This document shows positions 12,450 to 21,613 of a stretch of DNA of 33,000 nucleotides, in pieces (positions within the stretch are counted from its first letter, which is position 1; each line of letters opens with the position of its first letter). The DNA comes from Adiantum capillus-veneris (taxonomy: Eukaryota; Streptophyta; Polypodiopsida; Polypodiales; Pteridaceae). Made by a program: the position numbers and the translations under genes. The notes beneath the pieces were generated by a model, which searched no databases, was not told the origin of the DNA, and saw only the letters and a program-made list of their open reading frames with translations. Location: contig CM043959.1 of the NCBI GenBank assembly GCA_014529385.2, positions 53,703,253-53,736,252 of the forward strand. Direction: 5' to 3'.

Positions 12450-13201
12450 AATCCCAAGAAGCTTCTAACTTTATGGACATTCTTCAAATCGGGCCAATCA
12501 CGGATAGTCTCTATCTTGGCCAATACAATAGGGACAGACTCGCCCTTAAGTTTTACATCTAGTACAATGGTTCTGCCCTTCTCCGTGGTCAAAGTCGCTT
12601 TCCTCATCCGATAGTCGACCACGGCGTTGTTCTTGTGGTACCAGGGAATTCCCAAGGGGACATCACAACCTTCCAAAGGCATTATGTAGAAGTCCACATG
12701 TCCCAATTTCCCCTGACAATGCAACCGAAGTTTGCCAATGAAAGGTGTAATGGCTATGTCCTTGTCGAGTGCCGCTAGAAATGCCTCTGCTAGTGGTTCC
12801 ATCCGATTGGGTGTGATCTCGAGCCACGCCGCCAATTCAGGTGAAATGAAGTTGGCCTTGGCTCCTCCATCAAAGAAGATCAGGGCTTCTTGGTCTTTTA
12901 GTTTGCCCCAAGCTCGGCAAGGTTCTGTACTCCCGTCCATCGTACTGGGGTCAGTAGCCACGCACTCTAGAACCAGTCCTGTTTTCATCTTGCCTTTTCG
13001 TCCACGTTCCTCAGTTGCTCTCGAACTCTCAGGCCTTTCACTGTCCTTGTCGTTCTGTTCTTTCGGTGCCTTTTCAGGGCACTTAACGGAGATATGCCCA
13101 GCTTCCCCGCATCCAAAGCACTTCCCCTCCTTGAGGAGTGAGTTTGGGTCGTGCATCCTTTTCTTTCTTTTCTGGGTTGCTCTTCCTCTTTCTACTTTCA
13201 T
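12380..13201 (-). pseudogene. Element A zinc knuckle-protease fused to RT connection by deletion
   Basis: An open 273-codon segment. CFGCGEAGHISVKC is a CCHC knuckle for RNA binding. FFDGGAKANFIS is the retropepsin active site, with Gly where Ser/Thr is usual. PLGIPWYHKNNAVVDYR is the typical region downstream of the protease. After VPIVLA (near 12517) the protein jumps straight to KIETIRDWPDLKNVHKVRSF, the end of the RT domain just before RNase H. The whole RT palm with the YxDD box is therefore absent, by an in-frame deletion, and the element cannot supply its own reverse transcriptase. Confidence 0.85.
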
Positions 13202-14550
13202 TTTTCGAAGTTGGTTCAGCCCTTTGCATCATGATTTCATTTGTGGGGTAGGTCAAACTGCCTGAGTGAATGGCAAAATCCAGTTTCGCACGACTCATCA
13301 GCTCCTGAATGGAAGCTGACTTTTGTTCTAAGCAATGATCTCGGATCTCTGTAGGAAGACCCAAGGTAAACCGCTCAATCTGTTCTTTGAACAAGATCTT
13401 CTTAAATGAAGAGGCGGGTAGAAAAGAGCTCGAGAATCTCTCGCAATAAGCGTCCACTGTATCCTTCTTGGTCATCCGAAGATGTTTCCAAGCAGTTCTT
13501 ATGTCGCGTTCATACTCTCGAGTCAGCCAAGAAGAAATAAAAATCCTTTTGAATTTCAGCCATTTAAGTGGCGCTGTCTTGTTTAATAGAAGCGTGGACC
13601 ACCAAGTTCGAGCATTTCCCTTAAAGTAGGAGGCAGCCCTCCGAATCTTGGAGTGCTCTGAGTAACGCTCTCCTGAGAAAGCTATGTCAAACTACTGTAT
13701 GAAAGACAAAGCCTTCGAAGCATCTCTATAACCAAAAAGCATGTCAAATTTTAGCGACTGTCCACCTTCCTTAAACTCTCGGACTTTCTTGCTTTTATCT
13801 TCCAGAAAGTGATACTGGTTGGCTTTATAAAAATTCTTCTTCTTTGCATAAAAGCTGCTATTGTTAGAGTCCGAACTATCTGAAGACAAGTCCTCTGTAG
13901 AACTGTCAACCACGGGCGAGATTTAGGCTTCTTTACCTTTTTCTTGCCCTTTCCGAAGCTTTGCTTTTTGCTTCGCTTATTACCTTTTCTGTCTTTTTCG
14001 CTCGAGTCAGAGGAGCTAGAAGAACTATCAGAAGAAGCAGAAGAAGAAGAACTTGGTACTCCTTCAAATCGAACACGCTTCTTCTGTTTTCTTGCCGACG
14101 CAAATGTAGACTGACGACCCAAATAACCCGGGATGTCAGTGCCTTTGTTCTGCTTTTTGTCGTGCTTTTTCTGCTTTGTTCTGCTTTGTTCTGCGTGTCA
14201 AAAAGCTGAGCAATTCGTGCATCAACCACCTCTTCTAATTCTTGCTCTGTATACATCCTTGGAGTAGGAGGTTTCTTCAGGGTTGGTTTGAGGGGTGGTT
14301 TTGTGGTCTTCCGCCACTATGCATGCACCTTGTCGAAGGAGGTCTGGCTCATAAATTTTGCAAATTTCGGATCCTTCACAAAATTTAGCATCATCTTTGT
14401 TGCATCGCCGATCAATCGTCGATGCTCCATCTCTTTGATCTCCGCCTGAGTAGGCCGAGGCGGGCCGTACTCCTCGCGTGAATCTGCATTGTGATCTCTT
14501 CCCGCATCTCCGGATGTAGAGGAAGTCGATTGATCTCCGTCTGAAGCCAT
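13083..14550 (-). pseudogene. Element A gag (frameshifted)
   Basis: The probable start is ATG at 14550 (MASDGDQS). The first segment runs to a stop at 14317; the reading then continues in other frames at 14256-13933, 14122-13692 and 13475-13083. The middle is a Ser/Asp-rich then Lys-rich low-complexity stretch. The last part, DAYCERF to IERFTLGLPTEIRD, is the retrotransposon Gag core that forms the particle. Element C shows the same layout, including the EEYGP..PTQ motif near the N-terminus. Several frame changes make it non-functional. Confidence 0.8.
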
Positions 14551-14600
14551 AAGTGCCACGTAAAAAGGATCGGATTTCCTGTAGAAGAGAAATCGGCCGT

Positions 14601-14612
14601 GGTCTGATACCA
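14601..14612 (-). other. Element A primer-binding site
   Basis: The reverse complement reads TGGTATCAGACC, one base after the LTR end. Ten of 12 positions match the initiator-Met tRNA complement seen in elements B and C. Confidence 0.85.
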
Positions 14613-14613
14613 C

Positions 14614-14978
14614 TATAACAGACTTGGACACTCCCAAGTCAAGATTCTACCGCGACACCACAAGAATTCACTTCAAAACAGTTCACAGTTCACAATTGAT
14701 TCAACACTGGCCCGACGAAGTTTCGTGCCTAGAGATATTGGCCCCAAAGACTGGCGCCCCTTTCGGTTTCTTTTTGTATTAATCTGCAACTCAAAGTACA
14801 AGCGAATAGTCGGGACTCCCTCTCTGACTTTGAGTCTAGATGCTCTGAGAAGTGAGAGCCCAAACTACTAATATATAAATTTACAAGGGATGCTAAAAGC
14901 AGAGCCCAAAAGCTTCAAAATCAAAAGCTTGTCTCTATCTCACAAGCTCTCTCTCTTGAGAGAAATAAAAGCAAAAGC

Positions 14979-15018
<40 letters not shown>

Positions 15019-15231
15019 ATTGCATAGCCAAAAGCTGGCTGAATTGCGTAGGAAAAAGCAGCTTGGCGGTTCCGTACACTGCTGCCACGTCATCAGCCCC
15101 GTGAAACACGCCGCACTTTCCAGGCATGCCACGTCAGCAGTCCGCCACATTTTCCGGAAACCTGCAACAGCAAGCCGTGCAGGAGTGTGTGTACCATGGG
15201 CAGCCAACAGCCACGTCACCAATTTGTGACA
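14614..15231 (-). repeat. Element A 5' LTR (right end on + strand)
   Basis: 618 nt. In sense it reads TGTCACAAATTGG to the TCTGTTATA end beside the primer-binding site. It contains a (GA)n tract in sense (14979-15015) and the shared block at 14732-14770. Confidence 0.92.
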
Positions 15232-15236
15232 CTTGA

Positions 15237-15558
15237 TTTGGTAGATGCCCATATGACTCCTACACTTGCCATACACCCACATACACACCCATATATGCAT
15301 ACCCACGAGTTTGAGTTGATATGGGGCTGATCTTCAGCCTTACATCATCTATGATGTCACTTGATACCTCCTCTAGGCCTATATAATTGCCCTCCGTTTG
15401 TACTTGTTTGTTGGTTGAATCAATCAACCCTATTGTGTGCTATACTCTTGTGCATTGAGTGATTACATATTGTGATTATTGTGTGATTAACCATGCTTGT
15501 TACTACACCATGAATTCTACAAACACCTATCCACCATAGCACATCGACTTACTCAACA
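15237..15558 (+). repeat. Element 0 left LTR, second part
   Basis: Continues the LTR after element A (TTTGGTAGATGCCCATATGACTCC) and ends ACTCAACA before the primer-binding site. Joined with 9156-9257 it is 424 nt, close to the 421-nt right LTR. It contains the inverted repeat at 15342 and a TATATAA box at 15380. Confidence 0.9.
15342..15386 (+). promoter_or_regulatory. Element 0 LTR promoter: inverted repeat plus TATA box
   Basis: ACATCAT-CT-ATGATGT (15342-15357) is a 7-bp inverted repeat with a 2-nt centre, lying 22 nt upstream of TATATAA (15380-15386). The same pair occurs in the right LTR (17189-17204 and 17227-17233) and in the relative at 18940-18955. It looks like a U3 enhancer with a core promoter; the binding factor is unknown. 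Confidence 0.6.
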
Positions 15559-15560
15559 TG

Positions 15561-15572
15561 TGGTATGAGAGC
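15561..15572 (+). other. Element 0 primer-binding site
   Basis: TGGTATGAGAGC lies two bases after the left LTR end and differs at one base from TGGTATCAGAGC, the initiator-Met tRNA complement used by many plant LTR elements. Confidence 0.8.
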
Positions 15573-16286
15573 CTAAAGCTAGGCTACCTCCATTAGCCTC
15601 GGTTTGGGTCTTGTGGATTTGATTAGGTTCAGCATTCTCCTCCAAGCTAGGCCATTCAAGCTCATCCTCTCTCTCATGCTTGCAATGGTTGCCATTCATA
15701 CTTCTCTTGCATCGCATTTAGGTTTTGCATAACACAATTGGATTGATTTGTGTGTGTGTAAGTGAGTATTGTATTCAATTTATACTTCTCGTCTTTGAAC
15801 CAACCATGGCCTTAGCTCTTTATAAAACACGTGTGTGTGCATAGAGCTTGTCAATAGCTCTCTAATGAGCTATAGCATGCTCAAATTGGAGCTTTTTTGA
15901 GCTCATAACCCCTTGGCTCTCTTTTGCAGTAAGGGTAAACTCTGGAGAGGTCAGCATTTCGACAAGCTAAGTGGAAAGTCGGCATGGCTTAGTGGAAATG
16001 CCCTATTATTGGAGTGGTGAGGTCGTGAGTCTATCCTCACACCCTATTCTTGGGAGGTACACGGGCAGACCTGACGATTGCACTTCAATCTGGTTGAGAA
16101 GGAAAGGCGCCAAGTCCACCAGCTGTCAACTCACTGACTGCACACCATCTATAGGAGTTCGTTGGCATCACATGAGAGAATACAAACAACTAGCAAAAGA
16201 ACTTGGTCTCTTGGATGAAGAAGCCTCAACAACACACTCAATGCCCGTCGACCAATTATCCCCAGGTTTTGAACCATCACCAAAAG
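15573..16286 (+). other. Element 0 internal region, non-coding
   Basis: Sequence between the primer-binding site and the SINE. A reading frame from 15971 runs into the SINE but has no similarity to retroelement proteins and crosses the SINE insertion point, so it is not taken as a gene. Confidence 0.6.
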
Positions 16287-16302
16287 AAATCGAAGACAAC
16301 TC

Positions 16303-16680
16303 GTCCCCAAAGAGTTGGTCTAACGGTAAGGCTTTGGCCTCTCAACCTACGGGTTGTGGGTTCAAATCCCCTGTTGGGTCACACTCTAGAGGGACACCTT
16401 GTGCTCACCTAGTGTTCACGTTGCTAGGGCTCTTGCCCTTGGACACTCGAGTGCATCCTCCTCCTGGGGTGGGTCACCCGAGGAGGAGGTTCCTAGCTGG
16501 TTGCTACGAGTTCTCTCCGTCGTTCCCAGCATGTGGTGTATCAATTAGGTGGCCATGGTGATGCCTACGCGTGGCTCTTGCCCGATGGTACGCGGCCCTT
16601 GCCCGACCATGTAACATGGCTAATATTTGGAAGGGATAAGCACCTCCCCCTGTGGGCCCTCTGGTGTGTCGAAAAAAATA
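16303..16680 (+). mobile_element. tRNA-derived SINE (378 nt)
   Basis: Flanked by a perfect 16-bp duplication AAATCGAAGACAACTC (16287-16302 and 16681-16696). The 5' part is tRNA-like with RNA polymerase III promoter boxes: box A TGGTCTAACGG (16316-16326) and box B GGTTCAAATCC (16359-16369), 32 nt apart. The 3' end is A-rich (GAAAAAAATA), as expected for LINE-driven target-primed insertion. The tRNA-unrelated body is GC-rich and unrecognised. It inserted inside element 0 and carries no protein gene. Confidence 0.9.
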
Positions 16681-16742
16681 AAATCGAAGACAACTCAGAG
16701 ACACACTTTGCTTTGTCCTACCACCTTGTTGACAACTATTAT

Positions 16743-16890
16743 TCTCAAGGGGAGGAAAACTTCAATTCCTACATCCTAGTTGCTTACAATTCTCTAGGGG
16801 AGGGATTTTTGCCCTACACCTTTGTTGACTACCATTCTCAAGGGGAGGGATTTTTGGCCTACACCCTACTGCCACTACTCTGTAGGGGAG
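16743..16890 (+). repeat. Polypurine-tract-like repeats in element 0
   Basis: Four near-copies of TCTCAAGGGGAGG, at about 16743, 16791, 16834 and 16879, each followed by pyrimidine-rich sequence. They lie upstream of the true polypurine tract AAAAGGGGAGGAT next to the right LTR. Confidence 0.75.
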
Positions 16891-16970
16891 GCACTCTTTT
16901 GTACACCTATCTAGATGGGAGACTTAGACCCCACTAGTAGGAACCTTTGACATTTGGTGTTCTCAGACAC

Positions 16971-16983
16971 AAAAGGGGAGGAT
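16971..16983 (+). other. Element 0 polypurine tract
   Basis: AAAAGGGGAGGAT directly precedes the TGTTTGG start of the right LTR and is the expected primer site for plus-strand DNA synthesis. Confidence 0.8.
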
Positions 16984-17404
16984 TGTTTGGATTTGTGCCT
17001 TGATCAGACCTCACTCATGGAGACTATCCCTTACAACATTTGAATAGAAAGAATGTATTTGCACCATTGCCTTGCCTACTTGATTTGGTAGATGCCCATA
17101 TGACTCCTACACATGCCATACGTCCATATACACACCCGTATATGCTTACTCACGAGTTTGAGCTGATATGGGGCTGATCTTGAGCCTTACATCATTTATG
17201 ATGTCACCTGATACCTCCTCTAGGCCTATATAATGGCCCTCCATTTGTACTTGTTTGTTGGTTGAATCAATCAATCCTATTGTGTGCTATACTCTTGTGC
17301 ATTGAGTGATTAACTATTGTGATTAGTTTGTGCTACTACACCATGAATGCTACACACACCTAGCCACCTGGCACCATAGCACACCCACTGACACTTAGTC
17401 AACA
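16984..17404 (+). repeat. Element 0 right LTR
   Basis: 421 nt, TGTTTGGATTTG...TTAGTCAACA, uninterrupted. It aligns with the split left LTR throughout with scattered substitutions. Immediately followed by TSD TAGAG. Confidence 0.92.
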
Positions 17405-17579
17405 TAGAGAACAACCATTACTACAGACTAAACCCACAGGAGGTTCTTGTGAAAGAGGGTTCACAAGGGTGTGTGTCTGTTTTTTCAAGTCTTGGTATTA
17501 ATTTGAGGATGTTTGGTGATATGTTTATCTTCTCGATGTGTATGCTGTAATGTTAGCATTGACCGCACTTGGTTGTCAG

Positions 17580-18126
17580 AATGTAGAAGAAAGCGAGTGT
17601 AGGCGTGCATATGATGCGGCATTGGAGCTTTACAACCATGCATTCAGCAAGTCGGTGGTGAAAGATGAGGTAAAATGCTTCAAATTAGTATTTTCATGCT
17701 TGTAAGTTGGTCTTTTTGGTGCATAATCAGATACATGCGCTTAAATATGTAAATGTAGGAAGCATTGCGAACAATCCATGATGCTGCTGTGGAGGATGCT
17801 TTGAATGTTTATAACAGTGAGGCTGTTGGAGCCGGTGCAGCAAGGCAAAAGTACGAGAAAGTACTCATGGTAGCTTTTAAAAGAAGTTATGAGGTAAGAG
17901 TTTTGTTTTCAATCTATGATCATGTCCATTTCATGCTGTTATTTGTTTTGCCAAGAATGCATCTTTTTCAATCGCTCTGCTAAATGTCAATTTCATTCAC
18001 CAGGAAAACATGCATAAAATTGGCATGGAGGCTGAAATGAAGTGTGTCAAGACTGTGGAAAAGATGGATGAGAAACTTTGGGCTGTTTGTCAGGCTCCAG
18101 AAGTAACTCTTGGTCAAGTTCTTGAG
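17580..18126 (+). CDS. GBPL: Guanylate-binding-protein-like GTPase, exons g-i (continuation)
   Basis: Three further exons of the same gene: 17580-17669 (30 codons), 17759-17893 (45) and 18004-18126 (41). Introns of 89 and 110 nt separate them, acceptors are CAG/TAG/CAG, and a GTGAAC donor follows 18126. They encode the early part of the GBP C-terminal helical domain. Exon g starts NVEESECRRAY directly after the TSWQ end of exon f, as expected for the family. Exon h carries GAGAARQKYEKVL. Exon i holds MEKMDEKLWAVCQ-type helical sequence and ends VTLGQVLE. All introns are phase 0, so the nine exons together give 374 uninterrupted codons. The gene continues: the rest of the helical bundle and the long coiled-coil tail of plant GBPLs are not found between 18127 and 33000, so the next exon must lie to the right. 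Confidence 0.92.
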
Positions 18127-18749
18127 GTGAACTTTTTACCTCTCTTTGAATCAAAATTTGGAGTTTATTTGGCTATGCAAATTTGAGGCAACCCTGGCAA
18201 AAAAAAAACAAATAGGATGATTGTAGCTGAGACTAAAAAAATGCTAAAGATGGACCCGATGGGGTCAGGCCTCAATTGAAGGTCTCGTTTTCAGTTGCTC
18301 GTGCTTTTACCTCATGACAGTCATGAAATTTGTTAATTTTTTGACCAGTTATATAGCAGGAAAGTACCCAATCTTAACAAAAACATGTTCTTCTGTGGCC
18401 AACCTCACATACTTCCTCCCTTACCTTAGGCCAGTTAAATAGGAGGTAAGTATCCACTGGTTACAAAAACATGCTCTTTTGAGGCTGCATTTATGTCTAC
18501 TCTGGCATCACTGTACTGTTCTAATTCTAGGGATGTCAATGAACAGTAGCTCGAATGATACCTGTGTTCCAAATGATATGCACAATTTGCCAAGGCTCTT
18601 GTGCCATAGTAGCATGGGATTAGGGACAGGGACACAGACAGCCCTCTTAGGGGCAGCAGCCAAGAGGGTCGTCCCGGGGAATAGAAAAAATGGTAATTAG
18701 AAAATATTCCAGTTTTAGAGAGATCACTGAGATAGAAAGAAACAGGACA
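18127..18749. other. Intron sequence with no recognised gene
   Basis: Directly follows the exon i donor. Contains an A run at 18200-18209; no protein or repeat structure identified. Confidence 0.5.
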
Positions 18750-19390
18750 TGTGGGGGTAGTAATGGGGGATAGATTAGACTAGTTTCATGCTTAATCATG
18801 GAGTTAATTAGAGTAAGCTAATAATGATTATGGAGACACAATAGCAAGGCAATTGCAAATAAACTAGGCTTCACATGATTGAGAGTAATGAACCAAGTAC
18901 AAGGGCCAATATATAAGCCTAGGAGGTGAGCTTCTGCTGACATCATTGATGATGTATCTAGTGTGCAAGAATCTACCAAAAGTGGCAAAGCGATGCCCAA
19001 GTGCAATGTATCTAATCAAGATGTGTTAGGGGTGGTGCTCCATGGTGTGAGCTAAACATAAATCCTAACAGCTCCCCTTTTGTGCCTGAGAACACCAAAG
19101 GATCAAAAGTCCTTCTAATGGGGTCTGTGTCTCCCATTAAGATAGGCTAACAAAGTAATTGCCTCTCCTAGAGAACTAGTACTAGTAGGGTGTAGGCAAA
19201 TCAAAAACTTCCCTTGAGAATAGTAGTCAACAAGGTGGGAGGATAGAACCAACAGAGTGTGTCTCAAAGTACATCTTCCTGCTTCGTTGTCTTCATCACT
19301 TGATTCTTTGGCTATGTTGACTTTGCCTTTGTCTTTGTCTTTGTTTTTATCTTTGTACAAACACCAATTAGAGCGATGCATTTACTATTT
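18750..19390 (-). mobile_element. Partial LTR element related to element 0
   Basis: In minus orientation a polypurine tract AAAAGGGGAGC (19081-19071) abuts an LTR start TGTTAGGATTTATG at 19070. The LTR carries the conserved inverted repeat (18940-18955) and a TATATA box like element 0. The adjacent internal region translates to VDYYSQGKF and YLNGRHRPH, matching YHSQGEGF and YLDGRLRPH in element 0. The 5' LTR and primer-binding site are absent, and the left LTR end (18750, TGTGGGGG) is tentative. Confidence 0.7.
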
Positions 19391-19599
19391 ACCGTAATCC
19401 TGAATAGCACATCGCACTCACATAACAAATCGAAACCAAGCAACATCAAGTTCAGGATGCATGTGGCAAGCAAGGGAGGAATAAGTCCAGAAATCGTATG
19501 TGGAAAGGATTCATGAGTAAGTTAAGCATTGTTCATAAGTAGGAGACGCTTTTGATAAAGAGGTCCATCACAAAGAGATTGCCCAAAGTACAATTTCAA

Positions 19600-20372
19600 T
19601 AACACAGGGTGATGATCCGATAACTGCAAAGTATAATCCATTCTCATGTCACATACGAAGTCATCGTACTGTTATATGTTGAGTACATACCATCTATCAT
19701 GCCGTGCTTGATATGAGTAATGAGCAATATGAGTAAATCTTGAGACTTGGGGATAAAGATAACGCCATAAATCAAGCATTTGTGCAGAACCAAAGAGACG
19801 ATCCCATGCTCGTCTCTCCACAAGTAACATATGTGAGTTGCCTGTGGTGTAATCATACATATCAGGAGTATTGTTAAAATCACCACAAAGAAGTGCATTG
19901 GAGGTTCATGAAAAAGAAGAGAAATCTCAACATAGGGCAACCCTTTGCCAAGAGGCTGTTTATGCATATAAACCTCCAATTTCGTAAATCTAACCATTCA
20001 ACAAACATTGGGGATGTCGTGGTATTTAGTCAATACTATGCATGATGGAGCTGATGGTTATATTGTCTCGTGGGTGACTACCATGAGTCTATACCTTGCA
20101 CTTTCTTTCAAGGGTGAATCTGGGTATATCCTGGATTCATCTAGGTACATTCAACAAACATTGCACTATCATTCAATGATCGCTTGGGTCATTGCTCACC
20201 GGAAGTGGCTAAAGCTCATGCCGAACCATCATCATAACTTTGGAGTAATCATTCAAACCAGCATATGCAATCCACTAACCCGCAAAATAGGAACAATGAC
20301 CAACAAACTCGTGTTGATTGCGTTCTTGCAAAATAACTATATCAGCCCTGCATGTATTTACATAGTGCCGGG
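19600..20372 (-). pseudogene. LINE 1 endonuclease domain
   Basis: An APE-type endonuclease domain that nicks target DNA to prime reverse transcription. Its three signature motifs are readable on the minus strand: ADIVILQE near 20310-20345 (metal-binding Glu), LLCGDFNN near 19880-19900 and SDHHPV near 19603-19621 (catalytic His). Between them are RRAWDRLF, DLWRYL and SRFTHIAHYSYQARHDR. Stops and frameshifts between 20300 and 19900 make it inactive. Confidence 0.8.
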
Positions 20373-20947
20373 CTAGTCGCCATTTATCAAGGTTACATAA
20401 CCCACATATATTATACGAGATGCATCTAATGCGGTCATGCATGGGAGATCATATGTACAAATGGCAAAAGAACATGAGGAATTAGGTAGACGTGCCCATG
20501 TGTACGTCTTCTCCACCACATGTGTGCAAGAGCCGATCCGTTGATTCATTGCAGAAAAGGTTTCTGCAGATTTCAAATGCGAGGTAGAAGCCTCACTTAT
20601 GAGTAGATATTTATAAGAATGTATCGCTTTTTCCCATGCGTCAATCAACGTGCGATTATCGTTACATGGAAGTTGCTTGAACGATGCATTCTTATTTGCA
20701 TTGACAGGTGGAACATAGTTACGAGAGCAGGGTGGAGTGCGAATCTTCAGTGTTTTTTTAGGCACCACCCAAGCACTAGAATCACTAGACTCCACATTTT
20801 TATTTTTCACAACATTGCGATTACCTAGAACTACAGACTGTGAAGGCTTGGCTTTCCCTTTTTCCACATTGGGAGCTGCATTAACAATTGAGCCTTCATT
20901 TTGCTTAGCCTTACTGATAGGTTTACCCGTAGAGATAGGAGCAGGTG
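20373..20947 (-). pseudogene. LINE 1 ORF1, C-terminal part
   Basis: Continues the LINE reading after the solo LTR: PAPISTGKPISKAKQ, then KGKAKPSQSVVLGNRN and a Ser/Lys/Pro-rich tail (open from 20867 to 20373). It is low in recognisable domains, as usual for the variable end of plant LINE ORF1. The proline-rich PPPSTVP on the far side of the solo LTR fits directly with PAPISTG here. Confidence 0.65.
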
Positions 20948-20952
20948 ACGGG

Positions 20953-21608
20953 TGTCACAAGACGGGCACCACGTGCCAATAGAAACGAACAGAGTGAACA
21001 AACTTTTAACACTTCAATAACAATTGAACTGAAAGAGAGAGGCGACACGCGACATTGAGTGGCGGCATTCTACCCCAGAGAGTATTGGCCCCAAACCTTG
21101 GCGCCCCTTTCGGTATTTCTTTATATTGCATCAACATAGTACAAGCCGGTACTCCAGACTCTGTACCTTCTCCAGGAAGCATGCCAGAGAATGATCCCTA
21201 GCCTCATATTTAAAGGCCCTCGGCCTGAAAAGCAGTTACAGTAAAAAGCCTTCAAAACTCAAAAGCTTCTGGTCCAAAAGCAAAGCCAAAAAGTTGCTAG
21301 CGTAAATCACGCAAATCCGTACAGCTTGCCACGTCATCAGCCAACGCAAAACGCGAAAATCTCCCTGTTGCCCTTACGGTTAGGGTTAGGGTTTTTTGCA
21401 GTTTTAGGGTTAGGTTTTCTAGAATTAGGGTTTGTAGGTTTTAGGGTTAGGGTTTCCAGAATTAGGGTTTCAGTAGTTGGCAGAAATTAGGGTTAGGGTT
21501 TTTGCTCTCGGGCAACCACGTCATCACTTTGTGACAATTTAGGCCCCTCGGCCACATCTGTAAGTTGGCTCCATTTTTTAGGCTTTGACACGTCAGCAGT
21601 TTGTTACA
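20953..21608 (-). mobile_element. Solo LTR of the element B family
   Basis: 656 nt flanked by a perfect 5-bp duplication ACGGG (20948-20952 and 21609-21613) inside LINE 1 ORF1. In sense it starts TGTAACAAACTGCTGACGTGTCAAAGCC and ends GGCACGTGGTGCCCGTCTTGTGACA, like the element B LTRs. It includes the telomere-like array (21379-21503) and the shared block at 21078-21119. No internal sequence remains, consistent with LTR-LTR recombination after insertion. Confidence 0.93.
21379..21503 (+). repeat. Telomere-like TTTAGGG/TTAGGG array in the solo LTR
   Basis: Interspersed GGTTAGGGTTAGGG and GAATTAGGGTTT units repeating about every 37 nt. They resemble the plant telomere heptamer but are embedded in an LTR. 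Confidence 0.9.
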
Positions 21609-21613
21609 ACGGG

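Larger units (their letters stand above)
9258..15231 (-). mobile_element. Element A: Ty3/Gypsy chromovirus-type retrotransposon, RT deleted
   Basis: 5974-nt element flanked by perfect 5-bp duplications CTTGA (9253-9257 and 15232-15236), with LTRs of 594 and 618 nt. In sense (minus) order: LTR, Met-tRNA primer-binding site, gag, zinc knuckle, protease, RNase H, integrase with HHCC/DDE/GPY-F and a chromodomain-like tail, polypurine tract, LTR. The protease-RNase H-integrase order and GPY/F module place it in Ty3/Gypsy. The RT catalytic core is missing, and several frameshifts and stops break the reading. The two LTRs differ at many positions, indicating an old insertion, yet it is younger than element 0, which it interrupts. 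It is closely related to element C. Confidence 0.93.
9156..17404 (+). mobile_element. Element 0: non-autonomous LTR retrotransposon containing nested insertions
   Basis: The element is bounded by a perfect 5-bp duplication TAGAG (9151-9155 and 17405-17409). It has TG...CA LTRs, a Met-tRNA-type primer-binding site (15561-15572) and a polypurine tract (16971-16983), giving + orientation. After removing element A (9258-15231 plus one TSD copy) and the SINE with one TSD copy, it is about 1.9 kb: LTRs of about 424 and 421 bp around about 1.03 kb of internal sequence. No gag, protease, integrase or RT is present, so it is a TRIM/LARD-like parasite depending on another element's enzymes. A truncated relative lies at about 18750-19390 on the other strand. 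Confidence 0.9.

Noticed and set aside
16311-16375. tRNA gene
   Set aside because: Box A and box B are present, but flanking TSDs and an A-rich tail show it is the head of a SINE.
15971-16561. 196-codon ORF on the + strand
   Set aside because: It crosses the left target-site duplication and body of the SINE, so it is a composite of two transposons, not a gene.
21379-21503. Interstitial telomere or chromosome-fusion scar
   Set aside because: The motifs are degenerate, spaced in 37-nt units, and lie inside a solo LTR with defined ends and TSD.
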